NCBI GenBank assembly: GCA_049366815.1
Contig: JBMNCO010000051.1
Span: 1-33,862, forward strand
Source of the DNA: CAYNYM01 sp049366815
Lineage (GTDB): Bacteria; Desulfobacterota; DSM-4660; Desulfatiglandales; HGW-15
Direction of reading: 5' to 3'
Length of the DNA stretch: 33,862 bases
Shown here: piece by piece, positions 23,560 through 30,688 of the stretch
Layout of the letters: each line of letters opens with the position of its first letter
Position numbering within the stretch: the stretch's first letter is position 1
Notes under the pieces: model-generated
What the model was told of the DNA's origin: nothing
The model's input: only the letters and a program-made list of their open reading frames with translations
Database searches by the model: none
Position numbers and translations under genes: made by a program

Positions 23560-24037
23560 TTGAACTTTTCACACAACATCCTGCGCCTTGCCCTGTCCAT
23601 AATGCTGCTGAGCCCGGCCTGCGGCAAGGGCCGGGAAGGTGAACCAAGGCATTGTGTTCGTGCGCATGGTCTCGCGCGACCGTAGGCAAAAACACCAGAC
23701 CGAGGTCGTCCAGGAACTCCGTCGCCGCTTCGAGAACATTCCCGCCGGACAGGCCTTCGTCATCGAGGGCACCACGGGGGTGGGAAGGACGGAGGCGCCC
23801 GTACAACTGGTCCTCGAACATCCCGATATCGATGAACTCGCACGACAACAGGGAGCCGTCATGACGTGGATGCGCGGACAGCCCCAGTTTATCGGCGTGG
23901 ATTCAGATCTCAAGATGAACAAACCCCAGGTCAGTGTAAGCATCAACCGGGAGAAGGCGGCGGAAATAGGGATCAGCGTGAGCGACATTTCCAATACCAT
24001 GCGTTTCCTACAGGGAGGGAAGGATCCGAACTACTGA
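23560..24037 (+). pseudogene. Fusion of an efflux adaptor start and an RND pump fragment
   Basis: TTG 23560, nine or so bases after GGAG, starts a 41-codon frame with a lipoprotein signal ('ILRLALSIMLLSPACGKG', Cys at 21) like that of an RND membrane-fusion protein. In another frame, from about 23639, the sequence becomes 'NQGIVFVRMVSRDRRQKHQT', then 'APVQLVLEHPDIDELARQ' and 'DSDLKMNKPQVSVSINREKA', an internal periplasmic (porter) part of an AcrB-type pump. It stops at TGA 24035-24037. The simplest reading is a deletion that removed most of the adaptor gene and the start of the pump gene, followed by loss of the pump's C-terminus. An AATACAG box still precedes it. Confidence 0.75.
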
Positions 24038-24082
24038 GCAGGCTCGGGCGCGACGCACGCCGCCGGCCGGAAGGAAAATGAC

Positions 24083-24701
24083 ATGAAATGGGTTCACGTT
24101 GTATTTCAGGAAAGAGCGGAAAAATACAGGACCGGGGAGACGGTCTTCCCGGTATCGCCGCTGGAACCCCCTGAAACGGCCCTCACGGATAAGCAAATGC
24201 AGCGTTTGAACCCCAGACTCTTTTCGAACATTATCTGCCCGCGGCGCTTTATAGTGTCGATCACTTCCTGTTCACACGGGTATTCCGGCTCACCTCCCAC
24301 GGACTGAGGACCTTCCGCCATCCGGCCAGTTTATCATTACACCCAACCATGTCAGCTACCTGGACGCGTTCGCCGTGACGGCGGCACTCGGTTCTCAAAG
24401 GCTGGGAAAGGTATTCTGGGCCGGTTTCAAGGGGATCGCATTCACAAATCCCTTGTTCCGATATTTCAGCCGAATTTCACGAACGGTGCCCGTCGATCCG
24501 GCCAGGGGTGTGATATCGAGTATGGCCTTCGGTGCAGCCGTGCCGGCCGGCAGAATTTCGATCGCCTTCGGCCGGCCTCTGGACGCCGGGGAACTGGATC
24601 ACAAGGGACAGGGTAAAGAAAAGAGGGAAAGGATCGCCTCGGCGCTGCATGAGGAGGTGTCCCGACTCGGAAAAAGCGTACCTACAACCTATAGGGGTTA
24701 A
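24083..24701 (+). pseudogene. Decayed PlsC-type acyltransferase
   Basis: From about 24195 pieces in several frames give 'LPAALYSVDHFLFTRVFRLT'. From about 24318 they give 'GQFIITPNHVSYLDAFAVTA', which contains the H-x4-D catalytic motif of glycerolipid acyltransferases. The frame then reads 'LGKVFWAGFKGIAFTNPLFR', 'TVPVDPARGVISSMAFGAAV' and jumps directly to 'AGRISIAFGRPLDAGELDHK'. The F-P-E-G segment and the substrate pocket between these parts are missing, consistent with an in-frame deletion of roughly 50-60 residues. There are also at least two frameshifts near 24230-24310. It ends at TAA 24699-24701, overlapping the end of the convergent usp gene by 20 bases. Confidence 0.7.
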
Positions 24702-25131
24702 CGGTCAAAACGGGTACGGGAGATTTCTTTACCACGGTCTCGGCCGCACTTCCGAAGAAGACATGATCCAATCCCTTACTGCCGTGCGTGCCCATGATCA
24801 CGAGGTCCACACCTTCCGATTCAATGCTTTTGAGAATTTCCGGTGCCGGATCCCCGAAGACAATCCTCTTTTGAAAACCCGGGCAATTCTGTAACTGCTC
24901 CTCACAAATCTCGTCCAGAGTCTTTTGCGCACCCTTCAAGGCCTCTTCATGGAAACGCTTTATTGGGATATGCGGAATGTAGAATCCCCCCCACTCGGCG
25001 AAATCCTCGATGACGTGAAGCAGGTAAATCACGGCCTCATATTTCTCGGATAAAGACAGCACATAGGGCAAGATCTTCGAGGAATTCACCGTAAAATCAA
25101 CAGGAAAAAGAATGCGTCTTATTTCCACCAT
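24682..25131 (-). CDS. Universal stress protein (UspA family)
   Basis: A 149-residue single-domain USP. 'RRILFPVDFTVNSSKILPYV' is the N-terminal strand and adenine-contacting loop. 'DLVIMGTHGSKGLDHVFFGS' followed by 'AAETVVKKSPVPVLTV' carries the G-x2-G-x9-G-S/T-type ATP-binding motif. It is expected to be cytoplasmic, binding ATP and acting in stress survival. ATG 25131 lies seven bases after AGGAGGT; a GTG three codons upstream overlaps that site and is less likely. An AATACAG box faces it 94 nt upstream. Confidence 0.92.
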   Translation of the reverse strand: MVEIRRILFPVDFTVNSSKILPYVLSLSEKYEAVIYLLHVIEDFAEWGGFYIPHIPIKRFHEEALKGAQKTLDEICEEQLQNCPGFQKRIVFGDPAPEILKSIESEGVDLVIMGTHGSKGLDHVFFGSAAETVVKKSPVPVLTVNPYRL

Positions 25132-25225
25132 TGCTCTCACCTCCTATTTGGGACTGGACTAATCGCAAGGCTGCCTCCGGGCGATATTCTCTATGGTTCT
25201 TATAATACAGACCGTCCGGATAAGA

Positions 25226-25245
25226 AATGGGGTCTATCCTGTATT
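25226..25245 (-). promoter_or_regulatory. AATACAG box facing usp
   Basis: Minus strand AATACAG-GATAGA-CCCCATT, one of the best copies, 94 nt upstream of the usp ATG. It sits in the 222 nt between usp and the end of the sulfur cluster, which otherwise contains nothing I can support. Confidence 0.7.
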
Positions 25246-25353
25246 GTGCACGGAAGGAATGTACAAGAGAAGATATACGGTGAGAAGCATCTGGAGGTGG
25301 AAGGCGATCGTAAATCGAAGGTCGCATTGCGGCCCTATGACGTGACCTTGCAT

Positions 25354-25905
25354 TCAATCGAAAGGCAGGACCCTTTCACCCGGCCCCCAGATTTTCCCTA
25401 TCGCCCAGACGCTCAAGCAGAGCGCCAAAAACAGCACGATCGCACCAACCGCGTAGCTTCCGAACAGATCCTCCAATGTGATCTGGCCCAGGTTGGTTGG
25501 GGCGTAGAGGATGGGAATCAGCGTCTCGTGAAGCTGGGCGAACAGGGCCGTTCCGGCCAGGCCTCCCAGCAGAGCAAAAACAGCATCCATTCTCCCCTCG
25601 CCGACCGCCGCCCAGGTGGTCCCAGGGCAGTAGCCGGCCAGCCCCCAGCCGATGCCGAAAATGACGGCGGCCAGACCCGTGGCCACGATGCTGGTGGGCA
25701 GAGGCAGGGTTCGTCCCACGCCGACCGACTGGAGCCCCAAAAGTCCCAGGGCGGAAAGGGCCACGGCAAATACCATGAACCGAGGGATGTCCGCGTCCAG
25801 CATCAAATGGGCTCTGGACATCCGGTGGGCATCTGTGGCGCCGATGCGCTGAATGACAAAACCGAAAGCGATACCGGAAATCAGTCCCAGCCAGACCTCT
25901 TTCAT
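25354..25905 (-). CDS. Half-size YeeE/YedE membrane transporter, second copy
   Basis: A 183-residue membrane protein with about five helices. The family signature is 'GIGWGLAGYCPGTTWAAVGE' (about 91-110), whose cysteine corresponds to a conserved Cys of the YeeE/YedE family. One member of the family, bacterial TsuA, takes up thiosulfate, and others are linked to selenium or sulfur trafficking. Full-size members have two such halves, so this and the gene before it likely make one transporter as two subunits. GGAGG lies about seven bases before ATG 25905, and the ATG overlaps the stop of the first half (ATGA). The cluster with a periplasmic rhodanese points to sulfur uptake. Confidence 0.85.
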   Translation of the reverse strand: MKEVWLGLISGIAFGFVIQRIGATDAHRMSRAHLMLDADIPRFMVFAVALSALGLLGLQSVGVGRTLPLPTSIVATGLAAVIFGIGWGLAGYCPGTTWAAVGEGRMDAVFALLGGLAGTALFAQLHETLIPILYAPTNLGQITLEDLFGSYAVGAIVLFLALCLSVWAIGKIWGPGERVLPFD

Positions 25906-26444
25906 TCGATGTCCTCCTTTTCTTCGATTTTTCCGAAAAGCAGCCGGGCGGTAAGCATGGCCACGGCAAAGATGACGACCCCGAAATAGAGCCCGCTCAC
26001 AGCAAGCTGTGTCGAACCCGAGATGAACAGGCCAAGGGTGCATCCACCCGCCAGGCGTGAGCCGAATAAAATCAGAAACCCTCCGCAAAAGGTCGCTGCA
26101 TAACGTTTGACGCGGCTGTCTCCGAATCTTTTCTGCCAGATGGGGGGCACATCACGCACCGGAATGTCTCCAGCCGTTCGACCGGCGATAAAGCCCCCGA
26201 TGGCCATGCCGAGAACAAAGGTGAAGAGCCATGATCCGGGGCCGGGAATCGCCTTGTAGTGCGCCTTTGAGGCCGCGTACTCGGGTGCTACCGTCTGAAA
26301 AAGGCCTTTCAAAAGGCTCACGAATCCGCTCGATGAGGCCGGTGGGCCATAGGTGGCGAAAATGAACACGATGATACCCGCCAGCGCAAAGGCGGTGGGC
26401 ATCCATTTCCAGTAAGGTTGTTTTTCTTGAGGGTCGTTTTTCAT
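25902..26444 (-). CDS. Half-size YeeE/YedE membrane transporter, first copy
   Basis: A 180-residue membrane protein, with start ATG 26444 after GGAGG; an upstream in-frame ATG would overlap the rhodanese gene. The N-terminal helix ('AFALAGIIVFIFATYG') is followed by 'WLFTFVLGMAIGGFIAGRTA' and the signature 'FGSRLAGGCTLGLFISGSTQ' (about 133-152) with a conserved cysteine. This is the G-G-C-T-x-G half typical of YeeE/YedE; the other half in the next gene has G-Y-C-P-G-T. The pair should form the complete pore. It starts four bases after the rhodanese stop codon, so expression is linked. Confidence 0.87.
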   Translation of the reverse strand: MKNDPQEKQPYWKWMPTAFALAGIIVFIFATYGPPASSSGFVSLLKGLFQTVAPEYAASKAHYKAIPGPGSWLFTFVLGMAIGGFIAGRTAGDIPVRDVPPIWQKRFGDSRVKRYAATFCGGFLILFGSRLAGGCTLGLFISGSTQLAVSGLYFGVVIFAVAMLTARLLFGKIEEKEDIE

Positions 26445-26448
26445 TGGG

Positions 26449-27534
26449 CTATCCTCCGCAGGAGATATATCCACGCTTGTCGCCGCCGCCGCTTTTGACC
26501 ACCGGTTCGGGTTTCGTCCGCCTGTAGGCTGATGGAGTCGTTGTTTCCGCAGGCGGGAGGCCTTGAAGCATATTCTCGGCGGTTTCTACAGGATAGTAAT
26601 AGCGGTGGCTGCCCCATTCCATCCAGGACGATTCATAGAGCAGAACATCCGCAAATCCCATCAGCCGTAACACGAAATAGCTGAATGAGGACCGGCGCGC
26701 CGAATGGCAATAGGTAACCACGGCACGGTTGGGATCGAGCCCTCTGTAGAGCTTTTGCAGGTCCGGATAAGACACCATCCTTTTGGTGTTGGTGTCCGTC
26801 CAATTGAGAACATAGTCGATATTGTAGGCCGTTGGGATATGCCCCGGCTTTAGAATTGTGCCGTCCAGGCCCAGGTCGGGTTTTTCACCTAGGTATTCCT
26901 GCCGGGAACGCACGTCCAAAATCTGGTAATAGGGATCACCGAGACGCGGCATGAGAAAATCGGCCTTAACCCATCTGCGCAGATCGATTTCATCGGCGGG
27001 AGCCTGGTAAAGAACCGACTCCGCCTTGCGGGCGGCGGAGACAATCCGGCCGCCGGCCTCGATCCAGCCCTCAATGCCCCTTTCCAGTACCTTGACATCT
27101 CGGTGGCCCAAAAGATCAAGGACCCAGAAGACATAGGAAGATGTAGCCCCCCCGTCTCGCGCCACAGCGTCGTACAGGACCACCGTGTCGCTGCGAGCGA
27201 TGCCATGCGCTCCAAGAATCTGCTGCGCCCGCTCGATTCCGACAAACAATCCGCCCATGTTTACGGCCGTGTCGTCGTAACGAAACCGCCCCCAGGGCAT
27301 GCGGACGGCTCCAGGAATCAATTTGTCGTCAAAGTACTTGTCTTCCCGGACATCCACGACCACCAGCGCGGGATCTTCTTCGTGGGATTGCAGCCATTCG
27401 GCGGTCGCCAGGAACCGGGCGTTGGGATAATCCGGGTTGGAGCTTACGCCGACGGCCGCAGCAACCGACCAGAAGACCCCCACCAGCAAAAGGACGGCAA
27501 TGGCCGGATAGCGAATCCATTTATCGTTTCTCAT
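26449..27534 (-). CDS. Exported tandem rhodanese with a C-terminal cysteine tail
   Basis: A 361-residue sulfurtransferase with an N-terminal hydrophobic signal or anchor (about 9-28). Rhodanese domain 1 (about 38-165) has Asp122 where the catalytic cysteine would be ('VLYDAVARDGG') and is probably inactive. Domain 2 (about 185-315) has the active-site loop C276-H-S-A-R-R in 'VVTYCHSARRSSFSYFVLRL'. This is the usual layout of thiosulfate sulfurtransferases, which move sulfane sulfur from thiosulfate to a thiol. The protein ends in a Gly-rich tail, 'GGGDKRGYISCGG', with Cys359, which could act as a flexible persulfide acceptor. GGAGGAG precedes ATG 27534. Four bases separate it from the YeeE/YedE pair. 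Confidence 0.88.
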   Translation of the reverse strand: MRNDKWIRYPAIAVLLLVGVFWSVAAAVGVSSNPDYPNARFLATAEWLQSHEEDPALVVVDVREDKYFDDKLIPGAVRMPWGRFRYDDTAVNMGGLFVGIERAQQILGAHGIARSDTVVLYDAVARDGGATSSYVFWVLDLLGHRDVKVLERGIEGWIEAGGRIVSAARKAESVLYQAPADEIDLRRWVKADFLMPRLGDPYYQILDVRSRQEYLGEKPDLGLDGTILKPGHIPTAYNIDYVLNWTDTNTKRMVSYPDLQKLYRGLDPNRAVVTYCHSARRSSFSYFVLRLMGFADVLLYESSWMEWGSHRYYYPVETAENMLQGLPPAETTTPSAYRRTKPEPVVKSGGGDKRGYISCGG

Positions 27535-27587
27535 GTCGTTTTACTCCTCCTGTTCGGATAACCTGCCAAAACAAGGCCGAAGGGAAG

Positions 27588-28229
27588 CTACCTCTGAGCC
27601 TTTTGGGGACCTCTGTCGAATTCGATGATTTTCGCAAAATCCCGGTCAACCCCCTTTTGAACACGGTGATAGAGCGGGCTGTTTTCCTCCACACGCCCCC
27701 CCATGTCATAGGTGAAGGCGGCTATGGCCGTGTGACGCAGCCAGTAGCCTGTCAGCACCGGACCGGTACCGTCATAGCAGGAATGAAAGTGCACATATTC
27801 AGCATGAGGTTTGGGCCGACGGTCCAGCCATTCTGGTGGTGCATCCGCAAAAAAAACCGGGTTTATGCGGTTCTTCAAGGGAATTTCAAAATCGGCGCGA
27901 GGCAGCGTCGCACGTACGGCCGTTCCTTCGAAAAGTTTGGCACCGGCGGGCATGTCCGAGCTGTAAAATCCATCTTCATTGAAGCAGACAAAAACCAGTC
28001 GACTCAGATCCTTCGGATCTTCCGGGCGAAAATAGTATCCCCGGAACGGTCCGAAGCCGATCAAGCGATTGTCTCGCACCTGCTCCAAACGGGCTGCGTA
28101 GCCGTGGGGCACCATGACCGCCTGCTCTACCGATCCTCCTGTCTCCTGCTCGGAGGTGCAATGGAGCATCACCCCGGAAATGGAAAGCAAAAACACCACA
28201 AGGATACCGCTGTTCAAGATCTTCGTCAT
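27588..28229 (-). CDS. Exported protein of unknown function, first gene of the sulfur cluster
   Basis: A 213-residue protein with a hydrophobic N-terminus (about 8-22) followed by Cys24. The sequence before the cysteine (VMLHC) is a poor lipobox, so lipidation is uncertain but export is likely. The mature protein contains 'GFGPFRGYYFRPEDPKDLSR' and the histidine/cysteine motif 'AEYVHFHSCYDGTGPVLTGY', which could bind a metal or react with sulfur. I do not recognise the family. It lies 53 nt before the rhodanese on the same strand. A copy of the hairpin repeat arm ends three bases upstream of ATG 28229, in place of a normal ribosome site. An AATACAG box lies 134 nt upstream. Confidence 0.65.
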   Translation of the reverse strand: MTKILNSGILVVFLLSISGVMLHCTSEQETGGSVEQAVMVPHGYAARLEQVRDNRLIGFGPFRGYYFRPEDPKDLSRLVFVCFNEDGFYSSDMPAGAKLFEGTAVRATLPRADFEIPLKNRINPVFFADAPPEWLDRRPKPHAEYVHFHSCYDGTGPVLTGYWLRHTAIAAFTYDMGGRVEENSPLYHRVQKGVDRDFAKIIEFDRGPQKAQR

Positions 28230-28232
28230 TTT

Positions 28233-28295
28233 GTATGAATTTAGCCCTTTCCAATAACTGTGTGGAAATCATGCTCCCTTTCTGAAGTGACCGGC
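28233..28295. repeat. Second copy of the hairpin repeat, left arm only
   Basis: 61 of 63 bases are identical to 4613-4675; the differences are at 28255 and 28293. The inner and outer left arms are intact, but the matching right arms are not recognisable in the following 100 bases. As at 4613, the arm abuts the start of a minus-strand gene, so both genes would have the same 63-nt sequence in their 5' leaders. Confidence 0.75.
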
Positions 28296-28363
28296 GGGAG
28301 GACGCCGCACAGGAAAGGAACACCCTTTGTGATCTGATTGTCCCGGCACATGGGGTAATAGGC

Positions 28364-28383
28364 AATAGGGTCCATCCTGTATT
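28364..28383 (-). promoter_or_regulatory. AATACAG box facing the sulfur cluster
   Basis: Minus strand AATACAG-GATGGA-CCCTATT, a best-match copy, 134 nt upstream of ATG 28229 with the hairpin arm in between. Only 22 bp separate it from the oppositely facing box at 28406. Confidence 0.7.
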
Positions 28384-28405
28384 GTGAAGGTTTTTTTTCG
28401 GATGA

Positions 28406-28425
28406 AATACTGGATAGGCCTTATT
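28406..28425 (+). promoter_or_regulatory. AATACAG box facing the polX-ligA operon
   Basis: Plus strand AATACTG-GATAGG-CCTTATT, 234 nt upstream of ATG 28660. The stretch between it and the operon (28426-28659) holds no convincing gene. Confidence 0.6.
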
Positions 28426-28621
28426 TACCTGAATGCCCCCCACGACTACACTGTTTTCAACATCTCGTGGAGATAAAACAGAAAAAGATTCAAATCAAGA
28501 CAGGCTGACAAATTTCAGGACCCTGATCTCCCCGGGGTGGCCATTAGAACAAGCCGGAGGGAAAAGGGAGAAACAGCCCAAGGCTGCCTCTCCCTGTAAC
28601 TTTTGTCCACGCAAGGGGTGA

Positions 28622-28642
28622 CGGCCGGTCCAAGTCCGGCCG
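28622..28642 (+). promoter_or_regulatory. Hairpin touching the ribosome site of the polX operon
   Basis: CGGCCGG (28622-28628) pairs with CCGGCCG (28636-28642) around a 7-nt loop. The last base of the stem is the first base of the strong ribosome site GGAGGAGGA (28642-28650) for ATG 28660. It could modulate access to that site or simply be part of the leader. Confidence 0.35.
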
Positions 28643-28659
28643 GAGGAGGAGACCGGTCA

Positions 28660-28953
28660 ATGCAGTTCGAGGAAAAAGTAGCAACCTACATCAAGGAACT
28701 TTTTGGTCCGGCTGCAAGATTGAAGAGGTTGGAAAGTCTGGGTGAAGGGACCCACGGAAAGACCTATCGCGTATCTATTTCAACACCTGAAGAGGAAAAA
28801 CATCTCATTTTGAAAACTCTGTTCCCCTCCGGTCTTGGACACGATCACTTTTCGGACCGCGCCAGAGTGTTGCTCCTTGCCCACGCCAATTACAAACGCA
28901 TGGAAAAGCACATCCACTTGCAGGAGATATCCTGCCATGTCCCGAGGCGGTGA
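28660..28953 (+). pseudogene. Truncated aminoglycoside-phosphotransferase-like kinase (N-lobe only)
   Basis: ATG 28660 has an excellent ribosome site, GGAGGAGGA. The 97-residue frame starts MQFEEKVATYIKELFGPAAR and shows a kinase-type glycine loop, 'LGEGTHGKTYRV', then a possible ATP-lysine strand, 'KHLILKTLFPSG'. 'HDHFSDRARVLLLAHANYKR' follows. It then changes to 'HIHLQEISCHVPRR' and stops at 28951-28953. The catalytic loop and C-lobe are missing, so the gene looks cut by a deletion that joined its start to the polX start three bases later. The remaining reading frame is still likely translated as the first cistron of the polX-ligA operon. Confidence 0.6.
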
Positions 28954-28956
28954 AAC

Positions 28957-30678
28957 ATGCCTGTTCAGAATGCGGATGTTGCCGCAATTTTCAATAAATT
29001 GGCCGATCTCCTCGACATTGAAGGAGCAAACCCCTTTCGTATCAGGGCCTACCGTAATGCGGCCCGCACCATTTCGAGTCTTCCCCACACTGTTTCCCTG
29101 ATGATTGAAGAGAACCGTGATCTGACGCAGCTTGAAGGCATCGGCGAGGATCTGGCCGGAAAGATCAAGGAGATCGTAGAAACCGGCACGCTTTCTCTGC
29201 TCGAAGACATCGAGAAAGAGACCTCCGCCGAGCTGACGGAACTCATGAGGATCGAGGGACTCGGCCCCAAACGCGTCAAAAGCCTTTATCAAGATCTGGG
29301 CATAAAGAATTTGAAGCAACTGGAAGAGGCCGCAGAAAAAGGCATGATACGGAAGGTCTCGGGCTTCGGAGAGAAGACGGAGCAAAAGATCCTGGAGAAT
29401 CTCAAACAGGCGATCCTCAGAGAGGAACGTATCAAGCTGCCGGAAGCGGAACAGCGCGCCGAGCCCCTCATCGCTTTTCTCAAGAAAAAAAAGGGCGTCA
29501 AGGAGATCACCGTTGCGGGCAGTTTCAGGCGCAGGAAGGAAACGGTAGGGGACCTGGACATCCTGGTCACCTGCAAAAAGGGCACAGACGTGATGGACCA
29601 CTTTACAACATACGAGGATGTGCAAAAGGTGCTCTCAAAGGGAAAGACCCGTTCAACGGTCGTACTGCGTTCGGGTCTCCATGTGGATCTGCGTGTCCTG
29701 CCCCAGGTCAGTTACGGGGCCGCGCTGCACTATTTTACCGGATCAAAGGACCACAATATCGCCGTCCGCAAAATCGGCGTCAAAAAGGGTCTCAAGATCA
29801 ACGAATACGGTGTGTTCAAGGGGGATAAACGTATCGCCGGAAAGACCGAAAAGGAGGTCTACGATCAGGTCGGCCTGGACTACATCGAACCCGAACTGCG
29901 CGAGGGCCGGGGAGAAGTCGAGGCGGCCCAAGACCATCGGTTACCGGTCCTGATCAAACTCGAGGATCTGCGCGGCGATCTGCACAGCCACACCAAAGAG
30001 ACGGACGGACACAGCACTCTGGAGGAGATGGCCGAGGGGGCAAAAGAACACGGGTACGAATACCTGGCCGTCACCGATCATTCGAAAAGAGTGACCATGG
30101 CCGGAGGACTGACCGTCGAGCGGCTCCGAAAGCAGATCGAAGCTATCGACCGCCTGAATGAAAGGCTGCGGGGCATCAGACTGCTCAAGGGAATCGAGTT
30201 GGACATCCTGGAGGACGGTTCCCTCGACCTTCCCGATGACGTTCTAAAGGAACTCGACATGACGGTCTGTGCCGTGCACTACAATCGGAATCTTTCCAAG
30301 AAAAAGCAGACGGAACGGATCATCAGGGCCATGGACAACCCCTACTTCAATATCCTGGCCCATCCTACGGGCCGCCTCATCAACGAACGCGAACCCTATG
30401 ACGTGGACATGCAAAAGATCATGGAGGCGGCAAAGGAACGGGGGTGCTTCCTGGAGGTCAACGCCCACCCGGATCGCCTGGATCTGTCCGATCGATACTG
30501 CAAATTGGCAAAGGACATAGGTCTCAGGATCGTCATTTCAACGGATGCACACAGCCCGGTGGATCTTGACTTGATGCGCTTCGGTGTGGATCAGGCCAGA
30601 AGGGGATGGCTGGGGAAAAAAGACGTCCTGAACACCCGCACATGGACACAGATCCGGAAGGCGCTTCAAAGGAGATAG
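28957..30678 (+). CDS. polX: DNA polymerase X family protein with PHP nuclease domain
   Basis: A 573-residue PolX. The N-terminal helix-hairpin-helix region (about 1-150) has 'LEGIGEDLAGKIKEI', 'IEGLGPKRVKSLY' and 'VSGFGEKTEQKI'. The nucleotidyltransferase palm has 'AGSFRRRKETVGDLDILV' (G188-S189 and D199/D201) and a third acidic residue D244 in 'LHVDLRV'. The C-terminal PHP domain (about 338-573) has H343 and H345 in 'DLHSHTKETDG', 'VTDHSKR', 'NAHPDRLDL' and 'STDAHSP', which bind metals for 3'-5' exonuclease and AP-endonuclease activity. PolX fills short gaps in base-excision repair. ATG 28957 follows the truncated kinase stop by three bases. LigA follows 10 nt downstream, so gap filling and sealing are encoded together. 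Confidence 0.94.
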   Translation: MPVQNADVAAIFNKLADLLDIEGANPFRIRAYRNAARTISSLPHTVSLMIEENRDLTQLEGIGEDLAGKIKEIVETGTLSLLEDIEKETSAELTELMRIEGLGPKRVKSLYQDLGIKNLKQLEEAAEKGMIRKVSGFGEKTEQKILENLKQAILREERIKLPEAEQRAEPLIAFLKKKKGVKEITVAGSFRRRKETVGDLDILVTCKKGTDVMDHFTTYEDVQKVLSKGKTRSTVVLRSGLHVDLRVLPQVSYGAALHYFTGSKDHNIAVRKIGVKKGLKINEYGVFKGDKRIAGKTEKEVYDQVGLDYIEPELREGRGEVEAAQDHRLPVLIKLEDLRGDLHSHTKETDGHSTLEEMAEGAKEHGYEYLAVTDHSKRVTMAGGLTVERLRKQIEAIDRLNERLRGIRLLKGIELDILEDGSLDLPDDVLKELDMTVCAVHYNRNLSKKKQTERIIRAMDNPYFNILAHPTGRLINEREPYDVDMQKIMEAAKERGCFLEVNAHPDRLDLSDRYCKLAKDIGLRIVISTDAHSPVDLDLMRFGVDQARRGWLGKKDVLNTRTWTQIRKALQRR

Positions 30679-30688
30679 GAGCAGTGCC

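Noticed and set aside
28433..28621. Plus-strand frame of 62 codons upstream of the polX operon
   Set aside because: No ribosome site, low-complexity composition, no motif.
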